Part shown: positions 28,566 through 39,651 of the stretch, one piece after another
Position numbering within the stretch: the stretch's first letter is position 1
How the letters are laid out: every line of letters begins with the position of its first letter
Source of the DNA: Haemophilus sp. HMSC068C11
GTDB lineage: Bacteria > Pseudomonadota > Gammaproteobacteria > Enterobacterales > Pasteurellaceae
Assembly: GCF_001815355.1 (NCBI RefSeq)
Contig: NZ_KV820368.1
Span: 32,708 to 96,707 of the forward strand
Reading direction: 5' to 3'
Length of the DNA: 64,000 nt
Position numbers and translations under genes: made by a program
The notes under the pieces: model-generated
Seen by the model: only the letters and a program-made list of their open reading frames with translations
Databases searched by the model: none
What the model was told of the DNA's origin: nothing

Positions 28566-29612
28566 ATGTTAGAAATGCTAAAAAATTGGTATAGCCGTCG
28601 CTTAAGCGATCCGCATGCGATGGGACTACTTGCCATTTTGTTATTTGGCTTTATTGCGATTTATTTCTTTAGTGATTTAATCGCTCCGTTACTGATTGCC
28701 ATTGTATTAGCATATTTATTGGAAATGCCGATTAATTTTTTAACGAAAAAATTAAAATTTCCTCGAATGCTTGCCACGTTAATTATTTTTGGTGGCTTTC
28801 TAACCTTAGCGTTATTAATTTTCTTCGGGCTTGTACCAACATTATGGAATCAAACGATTTCCTTATTAAGCGATTTGCCAGCCATGTTCAATAAGTTACA
28901 TGAATGGTTATTAGCCCTTCCTGAGCATTATCCTGAACTCATCGATTACACCATGATTGACACCTTTTTTAGTGCGGCTCGCGCGAAGATTTTGGGCTTT
29001 GGTGAATCTGCGGTGAAATTGTCGATTACTTCATTAATGAACCTTGTATCACTGGGTATCTATGCATTTTTAGTGCCATTAATGATGTTCTTTATGCTGA
29101 AAGATAAAACAGAACTTCTTGCTGGTGTAAGCCGATTTTTGCCTAAAAACCGTCTTTTAGCGTCTAAAGTATGGAATGAGATGCAGCAACAAATTGCGAA
29201 TTATATTCATGGCAAATTGTTAGAAATTTTGATTGTTGGCGTGGTGACTTATATTATCTTTTTAAGCTTTGGTTTAAATTATCCGCTGTTACTTTCTGTT
29301 GTCGTAGGTCTCTCTGTCTTAGTCCCTTATATTGGTGCGGTATTGGTGACGATTCCCGTTGCTTTAGTCGCCATGTTCCAGTTTGGCATTTCCCCAACGT
29401 TTTGGTATTTAATTGTGGCCTTTGCGGTGAGTCAACTTCTAGATGGAAACTTGTTGGTGCCGTATTTATTCTCTGAAGTCGTTAATTTACATCCTTTAGT
29501 AATCATTATTTCGGTGTTGATTTTCGGCGGATTATGGGGGTTCTGGGGCGTATTCTTCGCTATTCCGTTGGCAACGCTCGTTAAAGCTGTGCTGAATGCA
29601 TTACCGGATTAG
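28566..29612 (+). CDS. perM: AI-2E family transporter PerM
   Basis: The 348-residue inner-membrane protein has about eight hydrophobic segments, starting [21 protein letters not shown]. The family-typical C-terminal region is [23 protein letters not shown] (read in parts) and [25 protein letters not shown]-2E relatives export autoinducer-2 or exchange sodium and protons; which applies here is unknown. It is divergent from the arsC-like gene and ends at a hairpin shared with trmO. Confidence 0.88.
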   Translation: MLEMLKNWYSRRLSDPHAMGLLAILLFGFIAIYFFSDLIAPLLIAIVLAYLLEMPINFLTKKLKFPRMLATLIIFGGFLTLALLIFFGLVPTLWNQTISLLSDLPAMFNKLHEWLLALPEHYPELIDYTMIDTFFSAARAKILGFGESAVKLSITSLMNLVSLGIYAFLVPLMMFFMLKDKTELLAGVSRFLPKNRLLASKVWNEMQQQIANYIHGKLLEILIVGVVTYIIFLSFGLNYPLLLSVVVGLSVLVPYIGAVLVTIPVALVAMFQFGISPTFWYLIVAFAVSQLLDGNLLVPYLFSEVVNLHPLVIIISVLIFGGLWGFWGVFFAIPLATLVKAVLNALPD

Positions 29613-29634
29613 ACAGAATTAAAACGATAAAAAG

Positions 29635-29661
29635 AAAGCTGACGAAAGTCAGCTTTTTTGT
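29635..29661. terminator. Bidirectional terminator overlapping the trmO stop codon
   Basis: AAAGCTGAC/GTCAGCTTT (29635-29643 and 29648-29656) with a GAAA loop serves perM on the plus strand. On the minus strand the last codons and stop of trmO (ending at 29649) lie in its 5' arm, so termination follows the stop. Confidence 0.88.
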
Positions 29662-30386
29662 TCTTTTAATTTTTGGATATCCAAAATTTCCACACAATTT
29701 GTTGTCCCTGCTTTAATGCGCCATTTAATATTAAATTCGTACAGACTAATACCGTAAATACGGTCGGTTTCTTTACCTTGTTGATAAGCTGGGCGGGGAT
29801 CTTGTGCGATCACTTCTGTAATAAATCTCGCTAAGTGCGGTCGGTTTTTGTGATATTTTTCAACCGCACTTTGGGCGATTTCTGTAAATTCTACGTTTAA
29901 TTTTGCAGGTGGTTTTTCTTGTGCAAAACTTGATTTTGCCTCAGGTTCGCTATCAGCATAGGCAATATAAGGCTTAATATCAAAAATAGGTGTGCCATCG
30001 ACAAGATCCACGGAGCCCAAATGCAGAAAAACACGTCCATGAATACATTCCACTTGGCGTAATTCAACTTTGGATAAGCCTAGCGGATTAGGGCGATGCG
30101 TAGCCCGTGAAGCAAATACACCGACACGTTGATTGCCGCCTAAACGAGGGGGACGAACAGTGGATTGCCATTTCCCATGGGGTATTTTGTCGAATTGGAA
30201 AATAAGCCAAAGATGGCTAAATTGCTCTAATCCTCGCACCGCCTCTGGTGAATTATATGGAGGGAGAAGTTCCACAATACCAATGCCATCTTGTACTAAA
30301 TCAGGCTGGCGTGGCACTGAGAATTTTTCTTTGTAAGGCGTGTGAATCACCGCAATTGGGTGAAGAGTCAGTGTTAAATCATTCAT
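29649..30386 (-). CDS. trmO: tRNA (N6-methyl-threonylcarbamoyl-A37) methyltransferase
   Basis: TrmO (YaeB/TsaA) methylates t6A37 of threonine tRNAs using SAM. The 245-residue protein shows the beta-barrel fold signatures [13 protein letters not shown] (about 15-27), [16 protein letters not shown] (about 90-105), [14 protein letters not shown] (about 127-140) and the C-terminal DPRPAY. It is alone on its strand, divergent from menA with about 60 bases between starts. Confidence 0.92.
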   Translation of the reverse strand: MNDLTLTLHPIAVIHTPYKEKFSVPRQPDLVQDGIGIVELLPPYNSPEAVRGLEQFSHLWLIFQFDKIPHGKWQSTVRPPRLGGNQRVGVFASRATHRPNPLGLSKVELRQVECIHGRVFLHLGSVDLVDGTPIFDIKPYIAYADSEPEAKSSFAQEKPPAKLNVEFTEIAQSAVEKYHKNRPHLARFITEVIAQDPRPAYQQGKETDRIYGISLYEFNIKWRIKAGTTNCVEILDIQKLKEQKS

Positions 30387-30447
30387 AAAAAGGCAATTTC
30401 CGTGTAGAATACGCCCTTTATTGTAATCAAAAGTGCGGTCAAAAAAA

Positions 30448-31359
30448 ATGACAAATCATAAATTGAAAATGTGGTGGGAAACCGCTCGCCCAAAAACCTT
30501 GCCTTTGGCATTAGCTTCTATTTTTACTGGTTCGGCATTGGCATATTGGGCGGATAAAGAAAGTTTTAATCTCACCGTGATGTTACTTTGCTTGCTTACC
30601 ACCATTTTATTGCAAGTACTTTCCAACTTTGCTAATGATTACGGCGATCATCAAAAAGGGTCAGATACCGAAGAACGTATTGGGCCTTTACGCGGTATTC
30701 AACAAGGTGCAATTTCTGCGAATGAGCTTAAATGGGGCTTAATTTTAATGGCGGTGGGTTCATTTTTTTCAGGCGCATTCTTAATTGGTATCGCATATCA
30801 AAGTCTCACAGATTTATTGGCCTTTGCAGGTTTGGGTATTCTTGCCATTATTGCTGCCATTACTTATACCGTAGGGGCTAAACCTTATGGTTATTTAGGT
30901 TTAGGCGATTTGTCAGTGTTGCTCTTTTTTGGTTTATTGGGTGTGGGTGGAACCTATTATTTACAAACTCACAGCATTGATAGCTTAATTACTTTACCTG
31001 CATTAGGCTCAGGTTTATTAGCAACAGCTGTTTTAAATATCAATAATTTACGTGATATTGAGCAAGATGCTAAGGTAGGAAAAAATACCCTGGTTGTGCG
31101 TATTGGCCCGAAGAAAGGACGCATTTATCACTGTGTTTTATTAAGCATTGCCGCTTTATGTTATGTGCTATTTGCGGCATCAACCGCATTTAGCCCTTGG
31201 CATTTCTTATTTTTATTGGCATTTCCACTGTTATTAAAACATGCGTTATTTGTTTATCGCAGCAAAGAGCCTGCAGTGTTACGTCCGATGTTAGCACAGA
31301 TGTCAATGATTTCTTTATTTATCAATATCTTGTTTAGTTTAGGCTTGCTTATCGGCTAA
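30448..31359 (+). CDS. menA: 1,4-Dihydroxy-2-naphthoate polyprenyltransferase
   Basis: MenA attaches the polyprenyl tail to DHNA, giving demethylmenaquinone, at the inner membrane. The 303-residue UbiA-family protein has about eight hydrophobic segments. The two aspartate-rich motifs are [12 protein letters not shown] (about 61-72) and [17 protein letters not shown] (about 195-211). The ATG at 30448 gives [20 protein letters not shown]; an in-frame GTG at 30433 lies within a USS and is rejected. It precedes rraA, the conserved menA-rraA order. Confidence 0.95.
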   Translation: MTNHKLKMWWETARPKTLPLALASIFTGSALAYWADKESFNLTVMLLCLLTTILLQVLSNFANDYGDHQKGSDTEERIGPLRGIQQGAISANELKWGLILMAVGSFFSGAFLIGIAYQSLTDLLAFAGLGILAIIAAITYTVGAKPYGYLGLGDLSVLLFFGLLGVGGTYYLQTHSIDSLITLPALGSGLLATAVLNINNLRDIEQDAKVGKNTLVVRIGPKKGRIYHCVLLSIAALCYVLFAASTAFSPWHFLFLLAFPLLLKHALFVYRSKEPAVLRPMLAQMSMISLFINILFSLGLLIG

Positions 31360-31404
31360 ATCGGCTTATACTAGAGAAAAAATTTTAACGACAAGGGGTA
31401 CATT

Positions 31405-31905
31405 ATGTATATCGATACTTCAGAACTTTGTGATATTTATGCTGATCAAGTAGATGTGGTTGAGCCAATTTTTTCTAGCTTTGGTGGCGTCAGCAATTTC
31501 TACGGCAAAGTGACGACAGTAAAATGTTTTGAAAATAATGGATTAATTGCCGAAATTCTCGAAGAAAATGGTAATGGCAGAGTACTTGTCGTTGATGGTG
31601 GTGGCGCAGTACGCCGTGCTTTAATTGATGCAGAGCTTGCACAACTTGCCGCAGATAATGACTGGGCGGGTATTATTGTTTATGGTGCCGTGCGTCAAAT
31701 TCAACAGCTTGAAAATATTGATATTGGTATTCATGCGCTTGCACCAATTCCAGTTGGCGCAGATGAAAATAATCATGGTGAAAGTGATCTGCCAGTTAAT
31801 TTCGGTGGCGTGACGTTCTTCCCTGAAGATTATATTTATGCTGATTTAACAGGTATTATTCTTTCACAAGAAGCATTAGATTTAGAAGATTTCGAAGAAG
31901 AATAA
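31405..31905 (+). CDS. rraA: Regulator of ribonuclease activity A
   Basis: RraA binds RNase E and dampens mRNA decay. The 166-residue protein matches E. coli RraA in length. It opens [21 protein letters not shown] and contains [21 protein letters not shown] and the fold-typical [10 protein letters not shown]. The acidic tail (LEDFEEE) is typical. The gene is 45 bases after menA and is followed by a USS-pair terminator. Confidence 0.95.
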   Translation: MYIDTSELCDIYADQVDVVEPIFSSFGGVSNFYGKVTTVKCFENNGLIAEILEENGNGRVLVVDGGGAVRRALIDAELAQLAADNDWAGIIVYGAVRQIQQLENIDIGIHALAPIPVGADENNHGESDLPVNFGGVTFFPEDYIYADLTGIILSQEALDLEDFEEE

Positions 31906-31927
31906 TTTTGAAATTATTGACCTTTTT

Positions 31928-31960
31928 AAAGTGCGGTTAGAAATAACCGCACTTTTTTTG
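31928..31960 (+). terminator. USS-pair terminator after rraA
   Basis: AAAGTGCGGTTA/TAACCGCACTTT (31928-31939 and 31944-31955) has a GAAA loop and a T run. Confidence 0.9.
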
Positions 31961-31969
31961 TTAAAATTT

Positions 31970-31991
31970 TTTTGAACAAGATCACATTTTA
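31970..31991. promoter_or_regulatory. CRP-like site upstream of the DASS transporter gene
   Basis: The segment TTGAACAAGATCACATTTT has a perfect right half (AGATCACATTT) and a degenerate left half of the CRP palindrome, about 90 bases before the start codon. Catabolite control of a dicarboxylate transporter is plausible. Confidence 0.45.
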
Positions 31992-32068
31992 AACATTTGT
32001 TAGTTGAAAGTTTGTAACATTCATTTAACATCGCAAATAGTTCATCTGTAATCAGTTTGGAGGGACTC

Positions 32069-33454
32069 ATGAACGAAACAAACACAACTAAAAATTATAA
32101 AAGTGGGATTATCTTTCTGCTGGCGATAGCCTGTTTTTTTATTTTATTAAAATCTTTACCTTTCGCGCCTAAGGAAAATGCTGGTTTAGCATTATTAGCC
32201 TTTGTGGCGATTCTTTGGTTAACTGAGGCATTGCATGTCACAGTGACCGCTCTGTTGGTGCCATTACTTGCGATTGCCCTTGATTTGGTGACAACCAAGC
32301 AAGCTTTAGTCGCATTTGCCGATCCAACCATTTTCTTATTCTTTGGTGGCTTTGCTTTAGCGACAGCTTTACATATACAAAAACTCGATAAAATGATTGC
32401 CAATAAAATCATGGCAATGGCTCGTGGAAATTTATTTGTCGCTGTGATGTATCTTTTCTCCATTACTGCTTTCCTTTCGATGTGGATGAGTAACACGGCA
32501 ACAGCTGCAATGATGTTACCTTTAGCCATGGGGATCTTAAGCAAACTTGATAAAGAAAAAGAACATAATACTTATGTCTTCGTATTATTAGGGATTGCAT
32601 ATAGTGCGAGTATTGGTGGTATGGGTACATTAGTGGGTAGCCCACCAAATGCTATCGTTGCAAGTAACTTACATTTAACCTTCTCTGATTGGTTATGGTA
32701 TGGTTTACCAATTATGCTCATTTTGATGCCATTGATGATTGGTACACTTTTCATTGTCTTTAAACCGAAACTTAATTTACATTTTGAACAAAACTTTGAA
32801 CGTATTGAAATGAATGGCCAACGCGTTTTAACGCTTGTCATTTTTGGTGTTATTGCACTTTGTTGGGTATTTAGTAGTTATATTAATCCAATCATTTCAG
32901 GTGTATTTGGTCTTGCTAAAAATATCGGTAGTTTTGATAGCGTCGTCGCATTACTTGCGGCTGTCATTATTTGTTCAACCGGTGTAGCAAATTGGAAACA
33001 AATCCAAGAAAGCACTGACTGGGGCGTATTGATGCTTTTCGGGGGCGGTTTAACCTTGAGTGCAGTGTTAAAAGATTCGGGCGCAAGTAAAGTGTTAGCT
33101 GACGGTATTGTATTCTTGGTTCAAGGACAACATTACTACCTCATTGGTTTATTGGTCGCAACCTTCATTATTTTCTTAACTGAATTTACTTCCAATACGG
33201 CAAGTGCGGCGTTATTAGTACCAATCTTTATTTCTATCGCACAATCTCTCGGTATGCCGGAAATTGGTCTTGCGTTAATTATCGGTTTAGGTGCATCTTG
33301 TGCCTTCATGTTACCAGTGGCGACACCGCCAAATGCAATCGTATTTGGTACAGGTGAGGTTCGCCAAAGTGATATGGTTAAAGCTGGATTTATCTTAAAT
33401 ATTGTATGTATACTCGTTATCGCGACAATAGGATATTATTTCTGGTTGAATTAA
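32069..33454 (+). CDS. DASS/SLC13-family sodium:anion (dicarboxylate) symporter
   Basis: This 461-residue inner-membrane protein has about eleven hydrophobic segments and two re-entrant hairpins. It carries both Ser-Asn-Thr motifs that bind substrate and sodium: MSNTATAAMMLP (about 140-151) and TSNTASAALLVP (about 378-389). VGSPPNAIVASN and ATPPNAIVFG are the matching repeat elements. Relatives such as VcINDY import succinate, fumarate and malate. The ATG at 32069 has GGAGGG upstream. Dicarboxylate uptake would supply fumarate reductase, encoded elsewhere in the window, but the substrate is inferred. Confidence 0.88.
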   Translation: MNETNTTKNYKSGIIFLLAIACFFILLKSLPFAPKENAGLALLAFVAILWLTEALHVTVTALLVPLLAIALDLVTTKQALVAFADPTIFLFFGGFALATALHIQKLDKMIANKIMAMARGNLFVAVMYLFSITAFLSMWMSNTATAAMMLPLAMGILSKLDKEKEHNTYVFVLLGIAYSASIGGMGTLVGSPPNAIVASNLHLTFSDWLWYGLPIMLILMPLMIGTLFIVFKPKLNLHFEQNFERIEMNGQRVLTLVIFGVIALCWVFSSYINPIISGVFGLAKNIGSFDSVVALLAAVIICSTGVANWKQIQESTDWGVLMLFGGGLTLSAVLKDSGASKVLADGIVFLVQGQHYYLIGLLVATFIIFLTEFTSNTASAALLVPIFISIAQSLGMPEIGLALIIGLGASCAFMLPVATPPNAIVFGTGEVRQSDMVKAGFILNIVCILVIATIGYYFWLN

Positions 33455-33464
33455 TCATATAAAG

Positions 33465-33500
33465 AAAAGGGCGTGTTGGATATTCAACACGCCCTTTTAT
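33465..33500. terminator. Bidirectional terminator between the DASS gene and plsB
   Basis: AAAAGGGCGTGTTG/CAACACGCCCTTTT (33465-33478 and 33485-33498) is a 14-bp stem between convergent genes. Confidence 0.92.
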
Positions 33501-33514
33501 TATTTCAGTAAAGA

Positions 33515-35971
33515 TTATTCATCTTTATTTGATTTATCCTCTTCTTCTACTTCAATCTCAACTTCATCTGCTTTATCTGCAGCACCGTTGATCGTTAAGC
33601 AAATCTCGCTAGAAATCAAATGCTCTAAAATTGTGGCAAGCTCGTGTAATTTTTCTTTGTCATCATCGAAATAGCCTTCTTCTTTCAAGTGAGCAATAAA
33701 GGCCGAGAATACCGCTTTATCGAAGAATTCAGGCGCGTTAATACCGTGTAATACAGAAAGGCGTTGTGCTACCAATTGGCTTTCTTTTTCTAGTAAACCA
33801 CGGGCAATTCCAGGGTCTCTACGTAAAATGCTTACTGTAATGTAGTAGCGTTGTAAGATTTCACGCATACCCGCAGACCAAAGTTGTAAAATACGAACTT
33901 TAGCGCGGTGGATAGATAAGAAATTATCATTGGCTTGGATAACTTCTTGACGTGCAAATTCATCAATAATGGCTTTAATTTGTGTATCTAATTCTTCTTC
34001 ATTGAAATGAAGGAAGAGTTCGCCTTTTAAGAATGGATAAATTTTACGTACCGCATCCAATAATAAATCTTTTTGGATAGCTTCATAATGTAAAACGATA
34101 CTCGCAACAAGTGAAGGGAGCACAAATAAGTGTTGAATGTTATTGCGGTAATACGTCATGAGAACAGCAGAATTACGTTCTAAACGAATAATTTCCCCAA
34201 AGTTATCTTTTTCAACTAATACACCCACGCGGTCTAAGCTTAATACGTGGTCAAGCATCGCTTTTGGTGTATCAGTTGGCAGTACCACATCAGTAGAATA
34301 CGGTACATTCTTTAACATTTCTTGATAACTAGAGAGTTGTTCTAATAGTTGCTCATGAGAAAGCGCACGTTGACGAGAAGAGAGTAGAGCGGTCCCCACT
34401 AAATTCATCGCATTGACGGCTGCAGCTTTATTAATATTCACCATCACTTGATTAGAAACAGCCCCAACCGCATGGTTAAACCAGTGAGGTTTATCTTCAT
34501 GATGTTGTTCTTTCCATTCTGGATAATGGTGATTGAGATAATTTGAAAGCGTGATTGGTTCACCGAAACTCACAAAACCTTGACCTAAATTACGCAATTT
34601 TTTAATTACACGTAACACTAAGCCTGCATTTTCTTTTTCTTTCGCTGCGCCACGTAATTCTTTCGCGTAAGTATCCACTTCTAATACGTGTTCATAACCG
34701 ATATACACTGGCACTACAGAAATAGGACGCGTTTGGTTATGTTGAAGTGCTTGTAGCGTCATCGACATCATACCGGTTTTTGGTGCAAGCAATCGACCTG
34801 TACGAGAACGACCACCTTCAATAAAGTATTCGACGGAATAACCACGGTGGAATAATTCCCCTAAATACTCACGGAAAATTGCAGAATAAAGGCGGTTACC
34901 TTTAAAGGTACGGCGAATAAAGAATGCCCCCCAACTACGGAATAAAGGACCCGCTGGCCAGAAGTTTAAGTTGATCCCTGCTGCAATGTGTGGTGGTACA
35001 AGACCTTGGTGATAGAGCACATAAGAAAGTAATAAATAGTCAATGTGACTACGGTGACAAGGCACATAAACAATCTCATGTCCTTCTAATGCTAATTTAC
35101 GCACACGATCCGCATTTTGTACATCAATACCGGAATACAGTTTGTTCCATAACCAGCGTAAGAAACGATCTGCTACACGAAGGCTTGAATGGCTTACATT
35201 AGCCGCGATTTCATGAAGAATTTTTTCGGCTTCAGCATAGGCTTTATCGCGGCTGATATTTTTTGATTTTGCCTCATCTTCAATCGCATTTTGAATCGCT
35301 TGGGAATTTAAGAGTTTATTAAACATCGCTTCGCGGTTTGGCAAACGAGGTCCTGTCGCGGAAATGCGTTGTTTAGCGAAGTGCATTTTTGCCACGCGAG
35401 CCAGTTTTTGCGCAATTTTTTCATCTGAACCGTGCTCATTTACCATGTAACGCAAAGAAAGTGCTTGAGAAAAACGCACAAAAGTATCACGTCCAAACCA
35501 AATTGCCGCAAAGGTTTTTTGAATACCGTTTAATAAGCGAAGATTGGGCAAGCTTGCTTTATCTTCTTTACCTGGTGAACGTCCCCAAAGCACCGAAACT
35601 GGGATCAGTTGTACATCTAAATCGGCTGCATCACGGTGCAGTTCTAAGTATTTATTGAAGACTTTGGCGGTTTCATCTTTTGCGCCTTTTGATTTAAAAA
35701 AGCGGCGACCTTCGTCTAAATAGACATAACGTGGTAATGCTACGCCATCAATCACATTCTTTTCAGCTGGATCAGGCAAACCTACACTCAAACAGTTACG
35801 ACGGAAAATTACGAAGTCAGTTTGAGAGGTATAAGGTAAAACATAAAGAATAGGTTGATTGATATTGAGTTGAAGCTCTTCGATGGGTTGAGCGGGAATA
35901 GGATTATTTTTTACTAAAACCGAAAGCGGTAATTCTAATAATTTACGATAAGTACTTACGATGCCAGACAT
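33515..35971 (-). CDS. plsB: Glycerol-3-phosphate 1-O-acyltransferase
   Basis: PlsB acylates glycerol-3-phosphate, the first step of phospholipid synthesis, at the inner membrane. The 818-residue protein has acyltransferase block [16 protein letters not shown] (catalytic HX4D near residue 305), block II around the [13 protein letters not shown] segment, block [15 protein letters not shown] and block [11 protein letters not shown]. The ATG at 35971 gives [19 protein letters not shown], matching the usual N-terminus; an ATG nine codons upstream is possible. The gene is divergent from lexA and ends at a strong terminator. Confidence 0.96.
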   Translation of the reverse strand: MSGIVSTYRKLLELPLSVLVKNNPIPAQPIEELQLNINQPILYVLPYTSQTDFVIFRRNCLSVGLPDPAEKNVIDGVALPRYVYLDEGRRFFKSKGAKDETAKVFNKYLELHRDAADLDVQLIPVSVLWGRSPGKEDKASLPNLRLLNGIQKTFAAIWFGRDTFVRFSQALSLRYMVNEHGSDEKIAQKLARVAKMHFAKQRISATGPRLPNREAMFNKLLNSQAIQNAIEDEAKSKNISRDKAYAEAEKILHEIAANVSHSSLRVADRFLRWLWNKLYSGIDVQNADRVRKLALEGHEIVYVPCHRSHIDYLLLSYVLYHQGLVPPHIAAGINLNFWPAGPLFRSWGAFFIRRTFKGNRLYSAIFREYLGELFHRGYSVEYFIEGGRSRTGRLLAPKTGMMSMTLQALQHNQTRPISVVPVYIGYEHVLEVDTYAKELRGAAKEKENAGLVLRVIKKLRNLGQGFVSFGEPITLSNYLNHHYPEWKEQHHEDKPHWFNHAVGAVSNQVMVNINKAAAVNAMNLVGTALLSSRQRALSHEQLLEQLSSYQEMLKNVPYSTDVVLPTDTPKAMLDHVLSLDRVGVLVEKDNFGEIIRLERNSAVLMTYYRNNIQHLFVLPSLVASIVLHYEAIQKDLLLDAVRKIYPFLKGELFLHFNEEELDTQIKAIIDEFARQEVIQANDNFLSIHRAKVRILQLWSAGMREILQRYYITVSILRRDPGIARGLLEKESQLVAQRLSVLHGINAPEFFDKAVFSAFIAHLKEEGYFDDDKEKLHELATILEHLISSEICLTINGAADKADEVEIEVEEEDKSNKDE

Positions 35972-36144
35972 AATTAATATTCTCTTTTTGTTAGACATTT
36001 CTAGGTATTGTCAGGCATTTTAACACATTCGACCAGTCAAATTCTAAAAATTTACATTTGAGATTTATGATGAACACTCAAAAAGATGAAAAAAATTGAC
36101 CGCACTTTTATCGCTAAAAAATAGTTGTTGCAATCGCTATCTTT

Positions 36145-36181
36145 CTGTATATACTAACAGTTATTCTGTATAAAGTAACAG
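36145..36181. promoter_or_regulatory. Two tandem LexA (SOS) boxes at the lexA promoter
   Basis: CTGTATATACTAACAG (36145-36160) and CTGTATAAAGTAACAG (36166-36181) both fit CTG-N10-CAG. The first overlaps a -10 TATACT (36150-36155), with TTGCAA at -35 (36128-36133). The second runs into the ribosome-binding AGGAG. This is the autorepression layout of E. coli lexA. Confidence 0.92.
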
Positions 36182-36189
36182 GAGTGTAT

Positions 36190-36816
36190 ATGAGACCATT
36201 AACTGCCAGACAACAAGAAGTGCTGGAACTCTTAAAACGCCATTTAGAAACCACGGGTATGCCGCCAACTCGTGCAGAAATTTCTCGTGAATTAGGCTTT
36301 AAATCCCCTAATGCGGCAGAAGAACATTTAAAAGCACTTGCTCGTAAAGGTGCAATTGAAATTGTTGCGGGGGCTTCTCGCGGTATTCGTATTATTGATG
36401 ACAGTGCAAATGATGAGGAAGAAGAAGGCTTACCGCTCATCGGTCGTGTAGCTGCAGGGGAACCAATTTTAGCCGAGCAACATATTGAAGGCACTTATCG
36501 TGTTGATGCTAATATGTTCAAACCACAAGCTGATTTCTTATTAAAAGTATATGGCCAATCTATGAAAGATATCGGCATTTTAGATGGCGATCTTCTTGCC
36601 GTGCATAGCACAAAAGATGTGCGAAATGGACAGATTGTTGTTGCCCGAATTGAAGATGAAGTAACGGTAAAACGCTTAGAACGCAAAGGTTCAGTTATTT
36701 ATCTGCATGCAGAAAATGAAGAGTTTCAGCCGATTGTGGTGAATCTTGAAGAACAGCCTCATTTTGAAATTGAAGGGATTGCAGTAGGGATCATTCGTAA
36801 TAACGCTTGGATGTAA
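36190..36816 (+). CDS. lexA: LexA repressor
   Basis: LexA represses the SOS regulon and cleaves itself when RecA is activated. The 208-residue protein has the winged HTH ([15 protein letters not shown] to about residue 70). A short acidic linker follows, then the S24 peptidase domain with cleavage site Ala89-Gly90, catalytic Ser124 (GQSMKD) and Lys161 (VKRLER). The ATG at 36190 is preceded by AGGAG; a GTG six bases earlier is less likely. Two SOS boxes sit immediately upstream. Confidence 0.97.
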   Translation: MRPLTARQQEVLELLKRHLETTGMPPTRAEISRELGFKSPNAAEEHLKALARKGAIEIVAGASRGIRIIDDSANDEEEEGLPLIGRVAAGEPILAEQHIEGTYRVDANMFKPQADFLLKVYGQSMKDIGILDGDLLAVHSTKDVRNGQIVVARIEDEVTVKRLERKGSVIYLHAENEEFQPIVVNLEEQPHFEIEGIAVGIIRNNAWM

Positions 36817-36821
36817 TGATG

Positions 36822-36862
36822 AAAGTGCGGTGAGAAAATAAAGTGTTTTTTGACCGCACTTT
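36822..36862 (+). terminator. Inverted USS pair after lexA
   Basis: AAAGTGCGGT (36822-36831) and ACCGCACTTT (36853-36862) can pair across a 21-base loop that contains a T6 run. The long loop makes it a weaker terminator than the other USS pairs. Confidence 0.55.
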
Positions 36863-36937
36863 GTCTATTCTGGCTATTTGCCATTCGGCTTATTGCTCTC
36901 TATAATGCCAAAAAATTTTCAAATCAAGGAAGGAAAC

Positions 36938-37762
36938 ATGCAGTTTTCCAAAATGCATGGCCTTGGCAATGACTTTGTCGTTGTTGATGCTGTGACGCAA
37001 AATGCCTATTTTACCCCTGAAACCATTAAACGCTTAGCAGATCGTCATCGTGGCATAGGTTTTGATCAGCTTTTAATTGTTGAACCACCTTACGATCCGG
37101 ATTTGGATTTCCACTATCGTATTTTCAATGCAGATGGTAGTGAAGTGTCGCAATGTGGAAATGGGGCAAGATGTTTTGCGCGTTTTGTCACCTTAAAAGG
37201 GCTGACCAATAAAAAGGATATTGCAGTAAGCACGCAAAAAGGAAAAATGGTTTTAACGGTAAAAGAAGACGGGCAAATTCGCGTCAATATGGGCGAGCCG
37301 ATTTGGGAACCTAATAAAATTCCTTTTACTGCAAATAAATTTGAAAAAAATTATATTCTGCGTACCGATGTTCAAACAGTGCTTTGTGGTGCGGTATCAA
37401 TGGGCAATCCACATTGCGTTGTTCAAGTGGACAATATTGAAACGGCCAATGTAGCAGAGTTAGGTCCATTATTAGAAAATCACGAACGTTTTCCGGAAAG
37501 GGTAAACGCTGGATTTATGCAAGTCGTCAATCGTAACCACATTAAATTGCGTGTATATGAACGTGGTGCAGGTGAAACACAAGCGTGTGGCAGCGGCGCT
37601 TGTGCAGCAGCGGCTGTTGGAATTATGCAAGGTTTACTTGATAACAAAGTGCAAGTTGATCTACCTGGTGGTAGCTTGCTTATTGAGTGGGAAGGCGTAG
37701 GCTCACCGCTTTATATGGCTGGCGATGCGACTCATATCTATGATGGCAACATTCACCTTTAA
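36938..37762 (+). CDS. dapF: Diaminopimelate epimerase
   Basis: DapF interconverts LL- and meso-diaminopimelate, giving the cell-wall and lysine precursor. The 274-residue protein shows [17 protein letters not shown] and the two catalytic cysteines in [13 protein letters not shown] (near residue 73) and [14 protein letters not shown] (near residue 217). The ATG at 36938 has AAGGAAGG upstream; an earlier in-frame start at 36878 is not supported. A terminator shared with the carbonic anhydrase gene follows. Confidence 0.97.
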   Translation: MQFSKMHGLGNDFVVVDAVTQNAYFTPETIKRLADRHRGIGFDQLLIVEPPYDPDLDFHYRIFNADGSEVSQCGNGARCFARFVTLKGLTNKKDIAVSTQKGKMVLTVKEDGQIRVNMGEPIWEPNKIPFTANKFEKNYILRTDVQTVLCGAVSMGNPHCVVQVDNIETANVAELGPLLENHERFPERVNAGFMQVVNRNHIKLRVYERGAGETQACGSGACAAAAVGIMQGLLDNKVQVDLPGGSLLIEWEGVGSPLYMAGDATHIYDGNIHL

Positions 37763-37779
37763 TCTCTTCTAATCGAATA

Positions 37780-37811
37780 AAAAATGCGTGGAAACTATCC
37801 ACGCATTTTTT
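37780..37811. terminator. Bidirectional terminator between dapF and the carbonic anhydrase gene
   Basis: AAAAATGCGTGGA/TCCACGCATTTTT (37780-37792 and 37798-37810) is a 13-bp stem between convergent genes. Confidence 0.92.
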
Positions 37812-37813
37812 AT

Positions 37814-38566
37814 TTATTGTTCAACTTCCACATCACGCTGATTTAATGGTTGCGTTGGACGGTTGTTTTTCCCTTCCATTTCTTCTATTGCGGCAATTTG
37901 TGCTTTACTTGCTTGAATTGGTGCTTTAAAAATGGTCCAAGCCACGTTTTCACTACAAGGTGGAGTAGTGAGCGATCCATTTAAGCGGAAGCGTGCCATC
38001 TCTTTTGGCATTAGTGCTTGAATATCAAGTGGTTGAGCCAGTTTTTCTTTTTGTCCAACTGAAAGTTTTTTCTCAACGACTGGTGCTAATGCTGGATTAG
38101 CTTCACCTTCATTCACCATTACGGCAACAACCGCTAACGCTTTATCTTCACTTTGATGGACAAAATGAATTTCTAAAGGATAATGTTGGCGTTTAAAGGT
38201 ATGTTCACTTGGTGTGTGAAAGTGAAATTGTTTTAAATAAAATGGTTTATTGTTGAGCGTAATAAATGGGGCATTTTCTTGTGCAACACTGACTTGCACG
38301 GTATGTCCATTGTTTTCCACTTGATACTCCGCAGGGAAGTAATTCATTTTAAGTGGTTTATTTGCTACTTTCATGCCGTTATCAGCTTCGAGATTAACAG
38401 GTGACTGAACCTTCCCTAGCTTACAGGTTTGATACTCGGTGAGCAAATCACCCCAATGTTCAGGGCTTTCTTTCCCATTATAAGACCAATGCGCTTTATG
38501 CGTTTGGGCAAATGATGTTGCGCTTAATGCGATAAGTAAGCTAGAAAGCAATAGACGAGTCTTCAT
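37814..38566 (-). CDS. cah: Periplasmic alpha-type carbonic anhydrase
   Basis: This enzyme hydrates carbon dioxide in the periplasm. The 250-residue precursor has a signal peptide ending in SFA (cleavage after about residue 21). The alpha-CA signature follows: WSYNGKESPEHWG near the N-terminus, the zinc histidines in FHFHTPSEH and EIHFVHQ, and LTTPPCSENVAW. The two cysteines at about 47 and 204 are placed as in disulfide-bonded bacterial enzymes. The ATG at 38566 has AGGAGAGG upstream, and the longer frame to 38644 lacks a signal peptide. It is transcribed alone. Confidence 0.93.
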   Translation of the reverse strand: MKTRLLLSSLLIALSATSFAQTHKAHWSYNGKESPEHWGDLLTEYQTCKLGKVQSPVNLEADNGMKVANKPLKMNYFPAEYQVENNGHTVQVSVAQENAPFITLNNKPFYLKQFHFHTPSEHTFKRQHYPLEIHFVHQSEDKALAVVAVMVNEGEANPALAPVVEKKLSVGQKEKLAQPLDIQALMPKEMARFRLNGSLTTPPCSENVAWTIFKAPIQASKAQIAAIEEMEGKNNRPTQPLNQRDVEVEQ

Positions 38567-38718
38567 AAGGCACCTCTCCTTTTTTGTGGTATATGCCTCA
38601 TCGATTCTACTGGTTCTGTATGATAACTTTTTGATTTTGGTCAAGTTTTGTTTGAGTGTTTAACTCGTCGTACGAGTGAGGAAATGCTAAAAAAACCGTC
38701 TATTTCGACCGCACTTTT

Positions 38719-39651
38719 TTAGCCCTGACAGAGTCTTTCTCTCAGATCTTCTGCCGTTTTGCTGGTTTTAATTCGTTTAAAAACGATATCCGCTTCAGGA
38801 TATTCTTTATTGAGATAGCGTAGCCATTGTTTGATGCGGGCAACATGATAAAAACCAGAATCATGGAAGTTTTCCATTTCTGCATATTTTTGTAAGATTT
38901 TTTGAATATCCGCCCAAGGCATTTTTTCACAATTTTGTTTAAGTACAAGGCTTAAGTTTGGGATATTTAATGCACCACGCCCGACCATTAGATCTTCGCA
39001 ACCTGTCGCTTTCAAACATGCTTGACCATCTTCCCAACGCCAAATTTCACCATTAGCAATCACTGGGATTGTTAAGCGAGATCTCACTTCACCGATTTTT
39101 TCCCAATTGATGCGATCGGCACGATAGCCATCGGCTTTAGTTCGACCGTGAATAGTGATTTCAGAAGCGCCACCTTGTTGTACGGCATCGGCAATTTCAA
39201 AAGCTTGTGAAGTGCAATCCCAACCTAATCGCACTTTTACACTTACAGGCAAATGGCTTGGTACGGTTTTTCGTAAGGCTAGAGTCGCTTGATAAATTAG
39301 TTCAGGTTGCTTGAGAAGTGCTGCACCTCCGTTACTGCCATTAACGGTTTTGGATGGACAGCCACAATTTAAATCAATACCATGTGATCCAAGCTCAATG
39401 GCGCGATTGGCATTTTCAGCAAGACAGTTAGGATGTTGACCTAAAAGTTGGACACGAACAGGTGTTCTAGAAGGTGTAAAACCCTGATTTTTGAGTTCAG
39501 GGCAAAGACGATAAAAGACCTTTTCAGGTAAGAGTTGATCCACCACGCGAACAAATTCGGTGATGCAGAGATCATATTCATTCACTTCGGTTAAAAGCTG
39601 GCGAACGAAAGGATCAAGCACTCCTTGCATGGGGGCGAGGATAACACGCAC
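38719..39651 (-). CDS. dusC: tRNA-dihydrouridine synthase C
   Basis: DusC reduces uridine 16 in tRNA with FMN. The 310-residue protein starts [17 protein letters not shown]. It has the catalytic cysteine in [20 protein letters not shown] (about 94-113), SVKVRLGWD and [12 protein letters not shown]. The variant NGSNGGA in place of the DusB-type NRKLAGSA supports the DusC subgroup. It overlaps the upstream djlA by one base. Confidence 0.94.
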   Translation of the reverse strand: MRVILAPMQGVLDPFVRQLLTEVNEYDLCITEFVRVVDQLLPEKVFYRLCPELKNQGFTPSRTPVRVQLLGQHPNCLAENANRAIELGSHGIDLNCGCPSKTVNGSNGGAALLKQPELIYQATLALRKTVPSHLPVSVKVRLGWDCTSQAFEIADAVQQGGASEITIHGRTKADGYRADRINWEKIGEVRSRLTIPVIANGEIWRWEDGQACLKATGCEDLMVGRGALNIPNLSLVLKQNCEKMPWADIQKILQKYAEMENFHDSGFYHVARIKQWLRYLNKEYPEADIVFKRIKTSKTAEDLRERLCQG